A stretch of DNA of 64,000 nucleotides, from positions 1 to 64,000 of the forward strand of contig CAWFCZ010000008.1 in NCBI GenBank assembly GCA_963814355.1. Reading direction: 5' to 3'. Shown here piece by piece: positions 35,422 to 43,947 of this stretch (within the stretch, counting starts at the first letter, position 1; the number at the start of each line of letters is the position of its first letter). Made by a program: the position numbers and the translations under genes. Origin of the DNA: JADGOV01 sp963814355. Lineage in GTDB: Bacteria > Actinomycetota > Actinomycetes > JADGOV01. Below the pieces are notes generated by a model that was given only the letters and a program-made list of their open reading frames with translations, was not told the DNA's origin and did not search any database.

Positions 35422-37713
35422 TCACTCACGGCCGGCCACTGCGGCCTCGTCCTCGATTGCTGCCGGCTCCGGCTCCCCGGTACCGATCAGGTGTCCCGGC
35501 CAGCCGCTGACCGGGCCGACCAGCGACAGCAGCGCCGGAACCAGCAGCGAGCGGACGATGACCGCGTCGAGCAGGATGCCCAGGAACATGGCGAACGCCA
35601 GTTCCCGGAACGAGGACAGCGGCACGATCGCCAGCAACCCGAAGCTGATCGCGAGCGTGATCCCGGCCGCGGTGATCGCCCGGGTGGACTCCGGTACGGC
35701 CTCGATAATGGCGGCCTGCAGCGGCATCCGGCGGGCCTTCTCCCAGACGTGCCCCACCGCGAAGATGTTGTAGTCCGAGCCGAGGGCGACCAGCAGCACC
35801 GCCGCGGCGAACGGCACGTAGAACGTGAGCCCGCTGCGCCCCTGGATGTGCTCGAAGAGGAACGTGGTGCAGCCCAGCGCGGCGGCGAGCGCCAGAACGC
35901 TGCTGGCCAGCAGGTACACCGGCGCGACCAGCGCCCGCAGGAAGAGGGCGAGCAACACGAAGTTGACCGCGATGGCGGCAATAGCGATCCGTAGCAGGTC
36001 ACGCCGGGTCTTGGCGACGATACCCGCGGCCAGTGCGGTGTCGCCGGCGGCGTCGACCCGCGCGTTCGGCAGGGCGGAGGCATTGAGCAGGCTCGGTAGC
36101 GCGGCGTGCAGCCGCTCGTAGCTGCCGATAGCGTCGGCGCCCAGCGGGTAGTCGTCCAGGACGACGAGGTAGCGCGCCGCGTCCCCGCTGCGGGCGGTGA
36201 GCAGGCCCAATGCCCGCGGGCTGGGTACGTCGGTGGGTCCCAGGACGCCGGCGACGCCGGGCTGCCGGCGCAGCAGATCGCCCAGCCGGGTCAGTTGTGG
36301 CCGCCGGGACGCGATGTCGGGCTGCTGGACCAGGAGTTCCGTGGGAGACAAGATGCCCGGAGCGAAGCCCTGCTGAGCCGCGGTGGCGGCCATCGCGACC
36401 GGATTGGACGACGGCAGGGAGCGGACGAAGCCCACGCCGAGGTCGGTGGATCGGACCGGCAGGGCGGCCAGGGCGAGACCGCCCACGCAGCCGACCACGA
36501 CGAGCGCCGCGACCGGGCGCCGGGTCAGTCGGGTGATGAAGCCGCCGCGGTAGGTCTTGGTCACCAGCCGGGACGGTCCGGGACCGGGCATCTCCTCGGA
36601 TTCCCCCGAGGCCGGTCGTGACGGCCAGAACACGGCCGGACCCAACAACGTCAGCAGGGCCGGGACCAGGGTTACCGCGACCACGAGCCCGATCAGGATC
36701 GTCAACGCCATGCTCGGGCCGAATCCGCGGTAGAGCGCGGACTGGGCGGCCAGCAGCGACGCGGTGCCGGCGGCGACCGTGATCCCGGCGGCCGCGATGA
36801 TCGGCGCGAACTGGGCGGTCGCTGCGTGGGCGGCCTCGTGGCGGCCCTGACCGCGGCCCAGGTTGGTGCGCAGACCCGAGAGGAAGAAGATCGCGTAGTC
36901 CGTGACGATACCGAGCAGCAGCGCCACCAGCAGCGGCTCGAGCTCGGCCGGGACGGCGATGCCCAGCATTCGACCAAGGAGGCCCACCACGTGCAGCGTG
37001 ACGACGACGGCGATCCCCGCGGTGCCCAGGGTCACGATCGGCGCGAGGATCGAACGGAAGTTGAGGCCGACGATCAGCGCGATCGCCAGCACCGTGGCGA
37101 TCTCGAGTTTCGGCAGGGCACCGGAGATGAGCCGAGCCTGCTGGTCCCGCGCCGGTATTGAGCCGCTGACCCCGACGTAGCCGTCCTCGGGGTCGCTCAG
37201 ATGCTTCGCGGCGAAGGTCCGCCCGGTGGCGTACTGGTCGGACAGGCTGCGTCGCGGGTCGGTGAACAAGTACGTCACCACCGTCGTGCCGTGTTGGCGC
37301 GACCCCGGAAACAAGCCCAGCGTGTTGGGCACCGGAAGCGCCCCGAACAGGCCCGGTGTGGGGTACGAGCCCTGGTCGACGGCCAGCGCTCGGAGCACCG
37401 CCTCGGTCTGGGCAAACACCGACAGGCCGTTGGAGTCGTGCTGCACGATGGCCACCCGGCTGAGCAGCGGGAACCCGAAGATCTGTATGGACTGGATCTC
37501 GGCATGAATGGCCGGGTCGTTGTTCCCGACGAAGCCGCCCAGGTCGCTGCCCGAACCCAGGCCCGGCAGCCACACCGCCGCCGCGGCGGCCACCACCAGC
37601 CAGCCGGCCACCACGGCGAGCCGCAGCCGGACCACGGCGGCGGCGTAGCCGCGGGACCACCGGCCGCCGGCGGCGGTCTCCGGGTCCAGCCCGGGGCGCC
37701 GCGGTGCGTTCAC
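35422..37713 (-). CDS. MMPL-family RND transporter
   Basis: Large membrane transporter of 763 residues with two repeats of about six helices and two large extracytoplasmic loops. MMPL proteins export lipids, glycolipids or drugs in actinobacteria. Segments include RLAVVAGWLVVAAAAAVWLP, LLGIVTDYAIFFLSGLRTNL with a conserved acidic residue, and the mirrored VLLVALGSDYNIFAVGHVWE. GTG 37713 overlaps the upstream small membrane protein by 4 bp, so they form an operon. The substrate cannot be told; no lipid-synthesis genes are adjacent. Confidence 0.88.
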   Translation of the reverse strand: MNAPRRPGLDPETAAGGRWSRGYAAAVVRLRLAVVAGWLVVAAAAAVWLPGLGSGSDLGGFVGNNDPAIHAEIQSIQIFGFPLLSRVAIVQHDSNGLSVFAQTEAVLRALAVDQGSYPTPGLFGALPVPNTLGLFPGSRQHGTTVVTYLFTDPRRSLSDQYATGRTFAAKHLSDPEDGYVGVSGSIPARDQQARLISGALPKLEIATVLAIALIVGLNFRSILAPIVTLGTAGIAVVVTLHVVGLLGRMLGIAVPAELEPLLVALLLGIVTDYAIFFLSGLRTNLGRGQGRHEAAHAATAQFAPIIAAAGITVAAGTASLLAAQSALYRGFGPSMALTILIGLVVAVTLVPALLTLLGPAVFWPSRPASGESEEMPGPGPSRLVTKTYRGGFITRLTRRPVAALVVVGCVGGLALAALPVRSTDLGVGFVRSLPSSNPVAMAATAAQQGFAPGILSPTELLVQQPDIASRRPQLTRLGDLLRRQPGVAGVLGPTDVPSPRALGLLTARSGDAARYLVVLDDYPLGADAIGSYERLHAALPSLLNASALPNARVDAAGDTALAAGIVAKTRRDLLRIAIAAIAVNFVLLALFLRALVAPVYLLASSVLALAAALGCTTFLFEHIQGRSGLTFYVPFAAAVLLVALGSDYNIFAVGHVWEKARRMPLQAAIIEAVPESTRAITAAGITLAISFGLLAIVPLSSFRELAFAMFLGILLDAVIVRSLLVPALLSLVGPVSGWPGHLIGTGEPEPAAIEDEAAVAGRE

Positions 37714-38327
37714 CCGGAGGATCGGCGCAGGCCGAGACGGCGCAACTCGGCTTCGGCGAGCCGCCGATGGTGACCGGTCAGCAGGTCCTGCCCCGGCGTT
37801 TCGCTGACTTTGCGCAGGGCGGTGTACGGCAGGTGGGCGACCGCGCGAACCGCCAGCACGGCGTCAACCTCGCCCGGCGCCGCGTCTGTCATGCCGAGCA
37901 GCGCGTCCCGGCGTTCTCGTCGCCGGGCCAGGCGTTCCGGCAGGTAGACCGCCAGTACGGGAGTGTTCGGGATGACCGCCACGGCCACACCCAGCAGGAT
38001 CGCCAGCTGGCGCACCGAGGACACGCTGCGCCGGGCGTCGGCCTGGATCTGCGCGGCGTTCGCCCGCACCGCGTTCCCCAACTCGGCGGGCCGGCTGCCG
38101 ATCACCGGAATGCGCCCGATGTCCTGCAGCGCCCGACCCGTATCGTCCAGGGCCCGTCCGGACTGCTGGATCGTCGCCCCGGCGTAGGACAGCTGCCACA
38201 GCTGATAGCCGGTCCATCCGCCGATCACCAACCACAGCACGCACCACAGTGCGGCGACACCGTCGATAATGCGGGTTCGGCGTTCATCGGCAGCCCGCAG
38301 CACTGACACACGTACCTTCTTCCCCAT
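37710..38327 (-). CDS. Membrane protein of unknown function
   Basis: 205-residue protein with two hydrophobic segments, VAALWCVLWLVIGGWTGYQL and LAILLGVAVAVIPNTPVLAV, enclosing a helical periplasmic-type loop of about 75 residues rich in Gln/Ala (QQSGRALDDTGRALQDIG). The arginine-rich C-terminal cytoplasmic tail ends LAEAELRRLGLRRSSG. I recognise no domain beyond that topology. The 4-bp overlap with the MMPL gene suggests it is a partner of that transporter. ATG 38327 is the first start giving a proper positively charged N-terminus; further upstream no homology is apparent. Confidence 0.6.
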   Translation of the reverse strand: MGKKVRVSVLRAADERRTRIIDGVAALWCVLWLVIGGWTGYQLWQLSYAGATIQQSGRALDDTGRALQDIGRIPVIGSRPAELGNAVRANAAQIQADARRSVSSVRQLAILLGVAVAVIPNTPVLAVYLPERLARRRERRDALLGMTDAAPGEVDAVLAVRAVAHLPYTALRKVSETPGQDLLTGHHRRLAEAELRRLGLRRSSG

Positions 38328-38386
38328 CGGGTTCGCACGGCAGTCGTCGGGTAACGCTAAACGATGGGACACGAAGGAGAGCGGCG

Positions 38387-38806
38387 ATGACACCTCAGCC
38401 TCCGGTGGAACCCGAGGGTCGCAGCGGGTTGGCGCCATGGATCGTGCCCGTGGTGGCCTTCCTGGTCGGCCTGCTGCTCGGCGGAGTCCTGATCGGCGTG
38501 ACCCGCGGCAACAACGACAACTCCTCGACGGCGGCCCCGCCGACGCCGACAGCCTCGCCAACGCCCACCGGATCGTCGACCAACGTCACGCTCACCGTCC
38601 CGGCGGCCTGCCTCAAGGCCGGCGATCTGGCCCAGCAGGGCCTCACCCTCGCCGATCAGGCGGTCACCGCCGTTCGTGACCTGAACGCGAAGCAGGCGCA
38701 GGACATCGTGGCGCAGATGCGGGCCCTGCGCCCACAGGTGCAGGCGGCCACCAACGCGTGCCGGCAGACCAGGCTGACGGCCAGCGCTAACCCCTCAGCT
38801 TCCTAG
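38387..38806 (+). CDS. Membrane-anchored protein with Thr/Pro linker
   Basis: 139-residue protein: a short cytoplasmic N-terminus, one membrane helix (IVPVVAFLVGLLLGGVLIGV), a low-complexity extracellular linker (SSTAAPPTPTASPTPTGSST) and a small helical domain with two Cys (VPAACLKAGDLAQQGLTLAD; ATNACRQTRL). The Cys pair could form a disulfide outside the cell. No family recognised. It is divergent from the MMPL operon with about 60 bp between, and preceded by GGAGAGCGGCG. Confidence 0.65.
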   Translation: MTPQPPVEPEGRSGLAPWIVPVVAFLVGLLLGGVLIGVTRGNNDNSSTAAPPTPTASPTPTGSSTNVTLTVPAACLKAGDLAQQGLTLADQAVTAVRDLNAKQAQDIVAQMRALRPQVQAATNACRQTRLTASANPSAS

Positions 38807-38815
38807 CCTGCCCCG

Positions 38816-39118
38816 TCAGGTTCTCCGGTCCAGGTAGCCGACCGCAGAGCCGACGTCGGTACCCGGGGTGGCCGGAGCCTCGGTGAAGTGCCTCGCCAGA
38901 ACCAGGGCCACCGCCGCGCTTCCGCCGACGAGGCCCACAACGGCGGCACACGCCGCCCCCCACGGACCGGCGAGTCGCCAGCCCGCCAGACCCGCCGTGC
39001 CGATACCGAGCCAGAGGCCGGCAGTCAGCTCGGCAAGTGGCGATACCAGCCAACGAAGGAGGTCCCGCAGCGTCGCGGTCACTGCTCCAGCAGAGCACCT
39101 CGACCGCAGCCACGCCAT
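38816..39118 (-). CDS. Small membrane protein, unknown
   Basis: 100-residue protein with two strongly hydrophobic stretches (LTAGLWLGIGTAGLAGWRLA; AACAAVVGLVGGSAAVALVL) and a basic N-terminus. No domain recognised. It is convergent with the Thr/Pro-linker protein. Coding is supported only by the clean membrane-protein pattern, so this is tentative. Confidence 0.45.
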   Translation of the reverse strand: MAWLRSRCSAGAVTATLRDLLRWLVSPLAELTAGLWLGIGTAGLAGWRLAGPWGAACAAVVGLVGGSAAVALVLARHFTEAPATPGTDVGSAVGYLDRRT

Positions 39119-39174
39119 GACCCAAGGTGACTATTCGACGGGTACCCGATGCCCGGTCGGATCGGTTGGATCCG

Positions 39175-39633
39175 TCATCGGCCGCCGGCGAGTTGCCGGC
39201 GAACCTCCGCCGCCACTCGGCCGCCCTCGGCCCGGCCGCCGACCGCCGGGCTGACGACCTTCATCACCGCGCCCATCTCCGGCGTCCCTTCGAGACCGAC
39301 CTCGGCGATCGCCTCGGCGACCAGCGCCTGCAGGTCCTCCTCGCCGAGCTGGTCGGGCAGGTAGGTGGCGAGTACCGCTTCCTCGGCCCGCTCCCGCTCG
39401 GCGAGCTCGGTGCGGCCGGCGGCGGAGAAGGAGTCGGCCGCTTCCCGGCGCTTCTTGGCTTCCCGGCGCAGCACCGCCAGTACCTCCTCGTCCGGCAACT
39501 CGCGGGCCTGCTTGCCGGCCACCTCGCCGACCGTCACCGCGGCCAGCGCCAGCCGCAGGGTTGCGGTACGCAGCTCGTCGCGCGCCTTCATCGCCGCGGT
39601 GAGATCGTCGTGCAAGCGCTGCTTGAGGGTCAT
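39175..39633 (-). CDS. GatB/YqeY domain protein
   Basis: 152-residue YqeY-family protein, resembling the tail domain of the GatB tRNA amidotransferase subunit. TLKQRLHDDLTAAMKARDEL, TATLRLALAAVTVGEVAGKQ, VLAVLRREAKKRREAADSFS and LATYLPDQLGEEDLQALVAE are the conserved blocks. Its cellular role is poorly defined, possibly tRNA-related. ATG 39633 is chosen at the family start. It is divergent from the metallophosphoesterase gene, 42 bp apart. Confidence 0.9.
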   Translation of the reverse strand: MTLKQRLHDDLTAAMKARDELRTATLRLALAAVTVGEVAGKQARELPDEEVLAVLRREAKKRREAADSFSAAGRTELAERERAEEAVLATYLPDQLGEEDLQALVAEAIAEVGLEGTPEMGAVMKVVSPAVGGRAEGGRVAAEVRRQLAGGR

Positions 39634-39675
39634 GAAGGTCAGGGTAGGGTGCGGCCGTCGTGCGAGCATGAAGGC

Positions 39676-40590
39676 ATGCGAGCGCGCTCCGGGGTACCAC
39701 TGACCCTGGCCGCCGCGGCCGCCGTCGGGGTGGGCTACGCCGGCGGCGTGGAGCTGCGGGCGTTCCAGATTCGCCGGGTCGACGTACCCGTCCTTCGGCC
39801 CGGCGCCGCCCCGCTGAGCATCCTGCACCTATCCGACGCCCACCTGATGCCCCGGCAGGTGGGCAAGCAGCGCTTCATCCGGGAGCTGGCCCTGCTGCGT
39901 CCGGACCTGGTCGTCAACACCGGCGACAGCATCGCGCATCCGGACGCCGTCCCGGCGATGCTCTCCGCGCTGGAGCCGCTGCTGCAGATACCCGGGGTCT
40001 TCGTCTGGGGGTCCAACGACTACTACGGCCCCCAACCGAAGAACCCGGGCCGCTACCTGCTGCCGGACACCGGTCGCCGGCACCAGGGTGAGCCATTGCC
40101 GTGGCGGGAGCTGCGCGCCGGCATGATGGCCGCCGGCTGGCGGGACGCCACGCACGCCCGCTTCCGGCTCCAGGCCGGCGGGCACGACATCGAGGTGGCC
40201 GGCGTCGACGACCCGCATCTGCAGCGCGACCGGTACCACCTCATCGCCGGGGCGGTGGACCCCCGGGCCGCCCTCACCCTGGGAGTCACCCATTCCCCGG
40301 AGCCTCGGGTGCTCGACGCGTTCGCCGCCGACGGCTTCCGGCTCATCCTCGCCGGGCACACCCACGGCGGGCAGCTGCGCATCCCCGGGTACGGCGCGCT
40401 GGTGACCAACTGCGGATTGGATACCGGCCGGGCCAGGGGGCTGTCCCGCTGGGGAGCCGGGGCCGGGTCCGACCCGGCGTGGCTGCACGTCTCGGCCGGC
40501 CTGGGCACCTCCCCGTACGCCCCACTGCGCTTCGCCTGCCCGCCCGAGGTCTCACTGCTCACGCTGCTGCCGGGCCCGGCGCCCGGGTAG
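39676..40590 (+). CDS. Calcineurin-like metallophosphoesterase
   Basis: 304-residue membrane-tethered metallophosphoesterase. The N-terminal segment VPLTLAAAAAVGVGYAGGVE is a signal or anchor. Metal-ligand motifs are LHLSDAHLM (DxH), VVNTGDSIAHPDAVP (GD), WGSNDYYGP (GND/E-like), THSPEPRVLDAF and ILAGHTHGGQLRIPGYGALV (GHTHGG). YaeI-like members often act on lipid-linked or nucleotide phosphates. ATG 39676 is the family start. It lies just upstream of tRNA-Pro. Confidence 0.9.
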   Translation: MRARSGVPLTLAAAAAVGVGYAGGVELRAFQIRRVDVPVLRPGAAPLSILHLSDAHLMPRQVGKQRFIRELALLRPDLVVNTGDSIAHPDAVPAMLSALEPLLQIPGVFVWGSNDYYGPQPKNPGRYLLPDTGRRHQGEPLPWRELRAGMMAAGWRDATHARFRLQAGGHDIEVAGVDDPHLQRDRYHLIAGAVDPRAALTLGVTHSPEPRVLDAFAADGFRLILAGHTHGGQLRIPGYGALVTNCGLDTGRARGLSRWGAGAGSDPAWLHVSAGLGTSPYAPLRFACPPEVSLLTLLPGPAPG

Positions 40591-40601
40591 ACTGCACGGG
40601 T

Positions 40602-40622
40602 TGCAGCGTTCGCTTCGCTGCA
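40602..40622 (+). terminator. Hairpin after the metallophosphoesterase gene
   Basis: TGCAGCG and CGCTGCA pair perfectly around a 7-nt loop, 11 bp after the stop codon and 7 bp before tRNA-Pro. No U-tract follows. It may end the phosphoesterase transcript or mark the tRNA 5' leader. Confidence 0.4.
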
Positions 40623-40628
40623 CAGCCT

Positions 40629-40705
<77 letters not shown>

Positions 40706-41030
40706 AGGAGCCCGAGGCGATTCCGCAGGTAGAACCGATATGCCGACCAAGTTGGAGATCGTGGCGGGCCCTTGTCCATAGGCTCGGGACGGTGGGAGAG
40801 CCAAACCTAGAGCCTATGGCGGCCGCTGCTGGCCACCCTGGGGGTGGTGCCACCGCGCCGGCCCAAGGAAATGCGCTACGGGACCCGAGGCGGCAGTCAT
40901 CAGAGAATCGATGAAGTGGCTCACGCTTGGCTCAGCCGATGGCGCTACGCTAGCCGGGCGCCTCAGCGCCGACCGAGCACTCCGCTCTCCGCTCATCGAG
41001 CTCTACCTGCGGCGAGCCCGCGAGGGGCGC
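40706..41030. other. 325 bp after tRNA-Pro, no confident gene
   Basis: A plus-strand frame from ATG 40911 to 41171 (MKWLTLGSADGATLAGRLSA...) has no domain I recognise and overlaps the C-terminal end of the minus-strand GT39-like gene. No integrase is present in this position, where island integrases often lie. Confidence 0.4.
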
Positions 41031-42665
41031 TTACCCGAGCAATCTACTACGGGCTACTACGCAGCAGGACTCCTCGGCCGACTTACCGTCACAGCCCGAG
41101 GGGGCGGCAGAAGGCTGGCGTGCGCGCCCGGGACGCCGCCGCGTCATCCGGCTGGAGAGGGCGGCCGTTGAACTCGCGGGCACGGCGGTTCGCGGCGACA
41201 GGTAGAGCCGGTAGGGATGAACCGGGGTGATCACGACGATCCGCTGCCAGTGGCGGGTCCAGCCCGGGGTGGCGCCGGTGGCGTCGTCGATGTAGGCCGT
41301 CGGGACGCTCTTGGCCGCCCGGAGCAGCGCGGCCACGGTGGTGGAGCGGTCGTGGCCGGCGGTCTGCCGGGATCGGCAGCGGACGTAGAACCCGATCGGC
41401 GGGGCCTCGTACCCGGTGACGATGCACGGTGGTACGACGCCGTGCGATCGGAGAGCGGCGACGACGTCGGCCCACGCCGCCCGCTGCCGGTCCGCTCCGC
41501 GGATCGCCGCAGCCAGGACGAGGAGTTGGTAGGCGGCGAGTCCGAGGAGAACCACGGCAACGCCTGCGGTCGCCAGGGTGCGGGCCCGGCCGGTCGACCG
41601 GCGGAGGGGCGCCAGCAGTCCCTCGGCAACTGGCAAGGAGACCAGCGCATACGCCGGCAGCAGGAAACGGGGCGCGGAGTAGCCGACCAGGAACAGATAC
41701 GGCACGGCGAGCGATCCGGCGGCGGCCGCCGGCAGCAGCGTGAGCCTCAACCGCCGGTCGCGTCCGGCGGCGAGGACCGCGACCGCTACCGCGACGAGCC
41801 CGCCCAGCCAGAACAGGCCGCCGGTCACCGGTACCGGGTGGGTGCACGGCCGGCACAGCGTCGGCCCGTTCACCGAGCGCAGGGCGATCAGCACACCGAA
41901 GCGCGGCCGGGTGCCACCCTGCACGGCCGACGCCGTGCGGAGTCGGGCAGCCAGCCCACCGTAGGAAGCGACCGCCTCCACCACGAACGGCAGCCACCCT
42001 AACGAGAGCGCGGCGAGGAGCACCCCCACCGGCAGCAGCGCTCGGCGCCGCGCCGCCAGAACGGCAGTCGCGGCGAGCGGCAGCGCCAGCCAGAGGGAGT
42101 CGGTGGGGCGGACCAGCGCTGCGGCGGTGACGCCGGCGGCCATTCCCAGAAGCGGCGCACGCGCGGTCGGCGCGTCCAAGTGCCGGAGGAACCACCCGAC
42201 CGCGGCGGCGGCGGCGAAAGCAACCCACAGGTTCGGCATCACCTGCGGCCCGTAGAACACGCTCACCCACAGCACGGAGAAGATGCCCGCCGCCAGCGGA
42301 ACCGTCGCCCCAGTGCGGAACCTCAGCCATGGCCAGAACGCGGCAGCCAGCGCCACCGCCGACAGCGTCGCTAGGTACGTCCGCACCGGCCAGGGTGACG
42401 TGGTGACGGCCGCGACTGGCGCTACCAGCCAGGTGATACCGCGGGCCCGCGGGGCTGAGAAGTAGGCGGTCGGGACATCGGGGGAGACCTGGCTCAGGTA
42501 GACCGTCTCGTCCCAGCCGAACCCGACGTGACCGACGAACGCCAGCTGCACAACGCCGTAGCCCAACGCCACGACCGCCAGCCACCGCCGGGACGACACT
42601 GCTACCGTCGCCGCGATCCGAGTGGCCGCCGCGCTAGCACGCGCGCCGATCCGGTGCCGCGACAC
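41031..42665 (-). CDS. GT39/ArnT-like membrane glycosyltransferase
   Basis: 544-residue polytopic membrane protein with about ten hydrophobic segments. An N-terminal GFGWDETVYLSQVSPDVPTA carries the acidic pair in the first extracytoplasmic loop that defines GT-C (GT39/ArnT-like) transferases using polyprenyl-phosphate sugars. A soluble C-terminal part includes PPCIVTGYEAPPIGFYVRCR. The last 50 residues are Arg/Ser-rich and unlike the family, so the true C-terminus may have been lost by a frame change near 41150-41200. GTG or ATG starts near 42665 are possible. It could glycosylate secreted proteins or lipids. Confidence 0.7.
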   Translation of the reverse strand: MSRHRIGARASAAATRIAATVAVSSRRWLAVVALGYGVVQLAFVGHVGFGWDETVYLSQVSPDVPTAYFSAPRARGITWLVAPVAAVTTSPWPVRTYLATLSAVALAAAFWPWLRFRTGATVPLAAGIFSVLWVSVFYGPQVMPNLWVAFAAAAAVGWFLRHLDAPTARAPLLGMAAGVTAAALVRPTDSLWLALPLAATAVLAARRRALLPVGVLLAALSLGWLPFVVEAVASYGGLAARLRTASAVQGGTRPRFGVLIALRSVNGPTLCRPCTHPVPVTGGLFWLGGLVAVAVAVLAAGRDRRLRLTLLPAAAAGSLAVPYLFLVGYSAPRFLLPAYALVSLPVAEGLLAPLRRSTGRARTLATAGVAVVLLGLAAYQLLVLAAAIRGADRQRAAWADVVAALRSHGVVPPCIVTGYEAPPIGFYVRCRSRQTAGHDRSTTVAALLRAAKSVPTAYIDDATGATPGWTRHWQRIVVITPVHPYRLYLSPRTAVPASSTAALSSRMTRRRPGRARQPSAAPSGCDGKSAEESCCVVARSRLLG

Positions 42666-43174
42666 TCCGGCGTGAAGGGACCGGGACCGACAAGAGTGCT
42701 ACCGCCTCGCCGGGCCACACGTCCGCTGGTGGCTGCTTATGCAAGGGCGCCCTCATCTGGCCTGGGCGCCTTGCGCGGCACCAGGGCGCAGTCAGCAGAG
42801 CACCGGCCGACATCATGTTGCCATGTTCTGGCGGACCCACTGGGCGCCGGGTGCACCAGCATCACCGCCTTCGATCACAACCGCCCCCAGCGCCGAGCGC
42901 GACGCCTCAAAGGCCGCAACTGCGTAAGCGGCCCCGTTCTCCGTCATGGGTCTCATGAACCTGGGCAGGTGCGGCGGGTCAACCGTCACCAGCCGGGATG
43001 CCGCCCGACCTCGGGCAGCCCCCATCTCGGGCATCGCGGCTCCAAACAACTACACAGACTGTAGTACGACTGCTGGCTGCAAGGATGTTAGATCTGGCCC
43101 CCGGGAGCGGCGCCACCTCCGCAGCACCAGCTCGTCGGCGAGGTCCGGCGCCGGATATGGGAATCACAAGGTGT
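42666..43174. other. 509 bp without a supportable gene
   Basis: A minus-strand frame at 42813-43049 (including RLVTVDPPHLPRFMRPMTEN and GAAYAVAAFEASRSALGAVV) has a protein-like composition but no start or domain I can name; it may be a gene remnant. The rest probably holds promoter sequence for the response-regulator gene. Confidence 0.4.
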
Positions 43175-43215
43175 CTTCGGCTTAGGACCGGGAACGCAAC
43201 TTCGGCTCAGGACCG
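43175..43215 (+). promoter_or_regulatory. Direct repeats upstream of the response-regulator gene
   Basis: CTTCGGCTTAGGACCG (43175-43190) and CTTCGGCTCAGGACCG (43200-43215) differ at one base and are 25 bp apart, starting 86 and 61 bp before the response-regulator start. This arrangement suits a dimeric OmpR-type regulator binding direct repeats, perhaps autoregulation. Confidence 0.5.
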
Positions 43216-43260
43216 TAGGAAATAGAAGGAAAACGGGCCTCCGGACCATAGTCTCGGTGT

Positions 43261-43947
43261 GTGAAGGCGCCTGAGATCTTGATCGTCGAGGACGATGTCG
43301 CGATCGGCTCGGAGTTGCGCACAGCGCTCGGTAGCTCCGGCTTCGGGGTGTCATGGATGCAGAACGGCGAAGGGGCGCTGCGGGCGGTGGACCTGTCGAC
43401 TCCGGATCTGGTGCTGCTGGATTTGGGGTTGCCGGACATCGACGGAGTTCTGCTGTGCCGGCAGTTGCGTGAGCTCGCCCCAAGTACGGTCATCGTGGTG
43501 CTGACCGCACGCACCGCTGAGTTCGAGGTAATTGTGGCGCTGGACGCGGGCGCTGATGACTATCTGACCAAACCGTTCCGGTTGGCCGAACTGCTGGCGC
43601 GGCTGCGCGCCCATCTGCGACGCCGACCGGTGGCGGCGGAGACTCAACTGGTCGTCGGCCGGTTGTGTTTGGACGTGGCGGCGCGCCGCGCGTTCGTCTC
43701 CGGCGGTGAATTGGCCCTCCGCCCGAAGGAGTTTGACCTGCTGGCGGTGCTGGCGGCCGCGGCGGGGGAGGCGGTGTCGCGGGAGCGGTTGATCGCCGAA
43801 GTGTGGGATGAAAACTGGTTCGGCCCAACGAAGACGCTCGATGTGCACGTGTCCGCGCTTCGGCGGAAACTGGGTGATCACGGCGAGCGTATGGACCGGA
43901 TCATGACGATCCGTGGACATGGCTACCGCTACCAGCTTGACGTCTGA
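43261..43947 (+). CDS. OmpR-family response regulator
   Basis: 228-residue regulator. Receiver: EILIVEDDVAIGSELRTAL, phospho-acceptor Asp in LVLLDLGLPDIDGVLLCRQL, VVLTARTAEFEV and AGADDYLTKPFRLAELLARL. DNA-binding winged helix: LALRPKEFDLLAVLAAAAGE, RLIAEVWDENWFGPTKTLDV and VSALRRKLGDHGE, ending GHGYRYQLDV. GTG 43261. It is convergent with the kinase gene and their 3' ends overlap by 47 bp, an unusual arrangement for a cognate pair. Direct repeats lie upstream. Confidence 0.9.
   Translation: MKAPEILIVEDDVAIGSELRTALGSSGFGVSWMQNGEGALRAVDLSTPDLVLLDLGLPDIDGVLLCRQLRELAPSTVIVVLTARTAEFEVIVALDAGADDYLTKPFRLAELLARLRAHLRRRPVAAETQLVVGRLCLDVAARRAFVSGGELALRPKEFDLLAVLAAAAGEAVSRERLIAEVWDENWFGPTKTLDVHVSALRRKLGDHGERMDRIMTIRGHGYRYQLDV

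Noticed and set aside
36702..36977. Serine/arginine-rich minus frame within the MMPL gene
   Set aside because: Out-of-frame shadow of the transporter gene; the 763-codon frame carries all transmembrane segments.
40911..41171. Plus-strand frame after tRNA-Pro as an island gene or integrase
   Set aside because: 86 codons with no recombinase motif (no R..HxxR..Y pattern) and overlapping the opposite-strand membrane protein end; not supportable.
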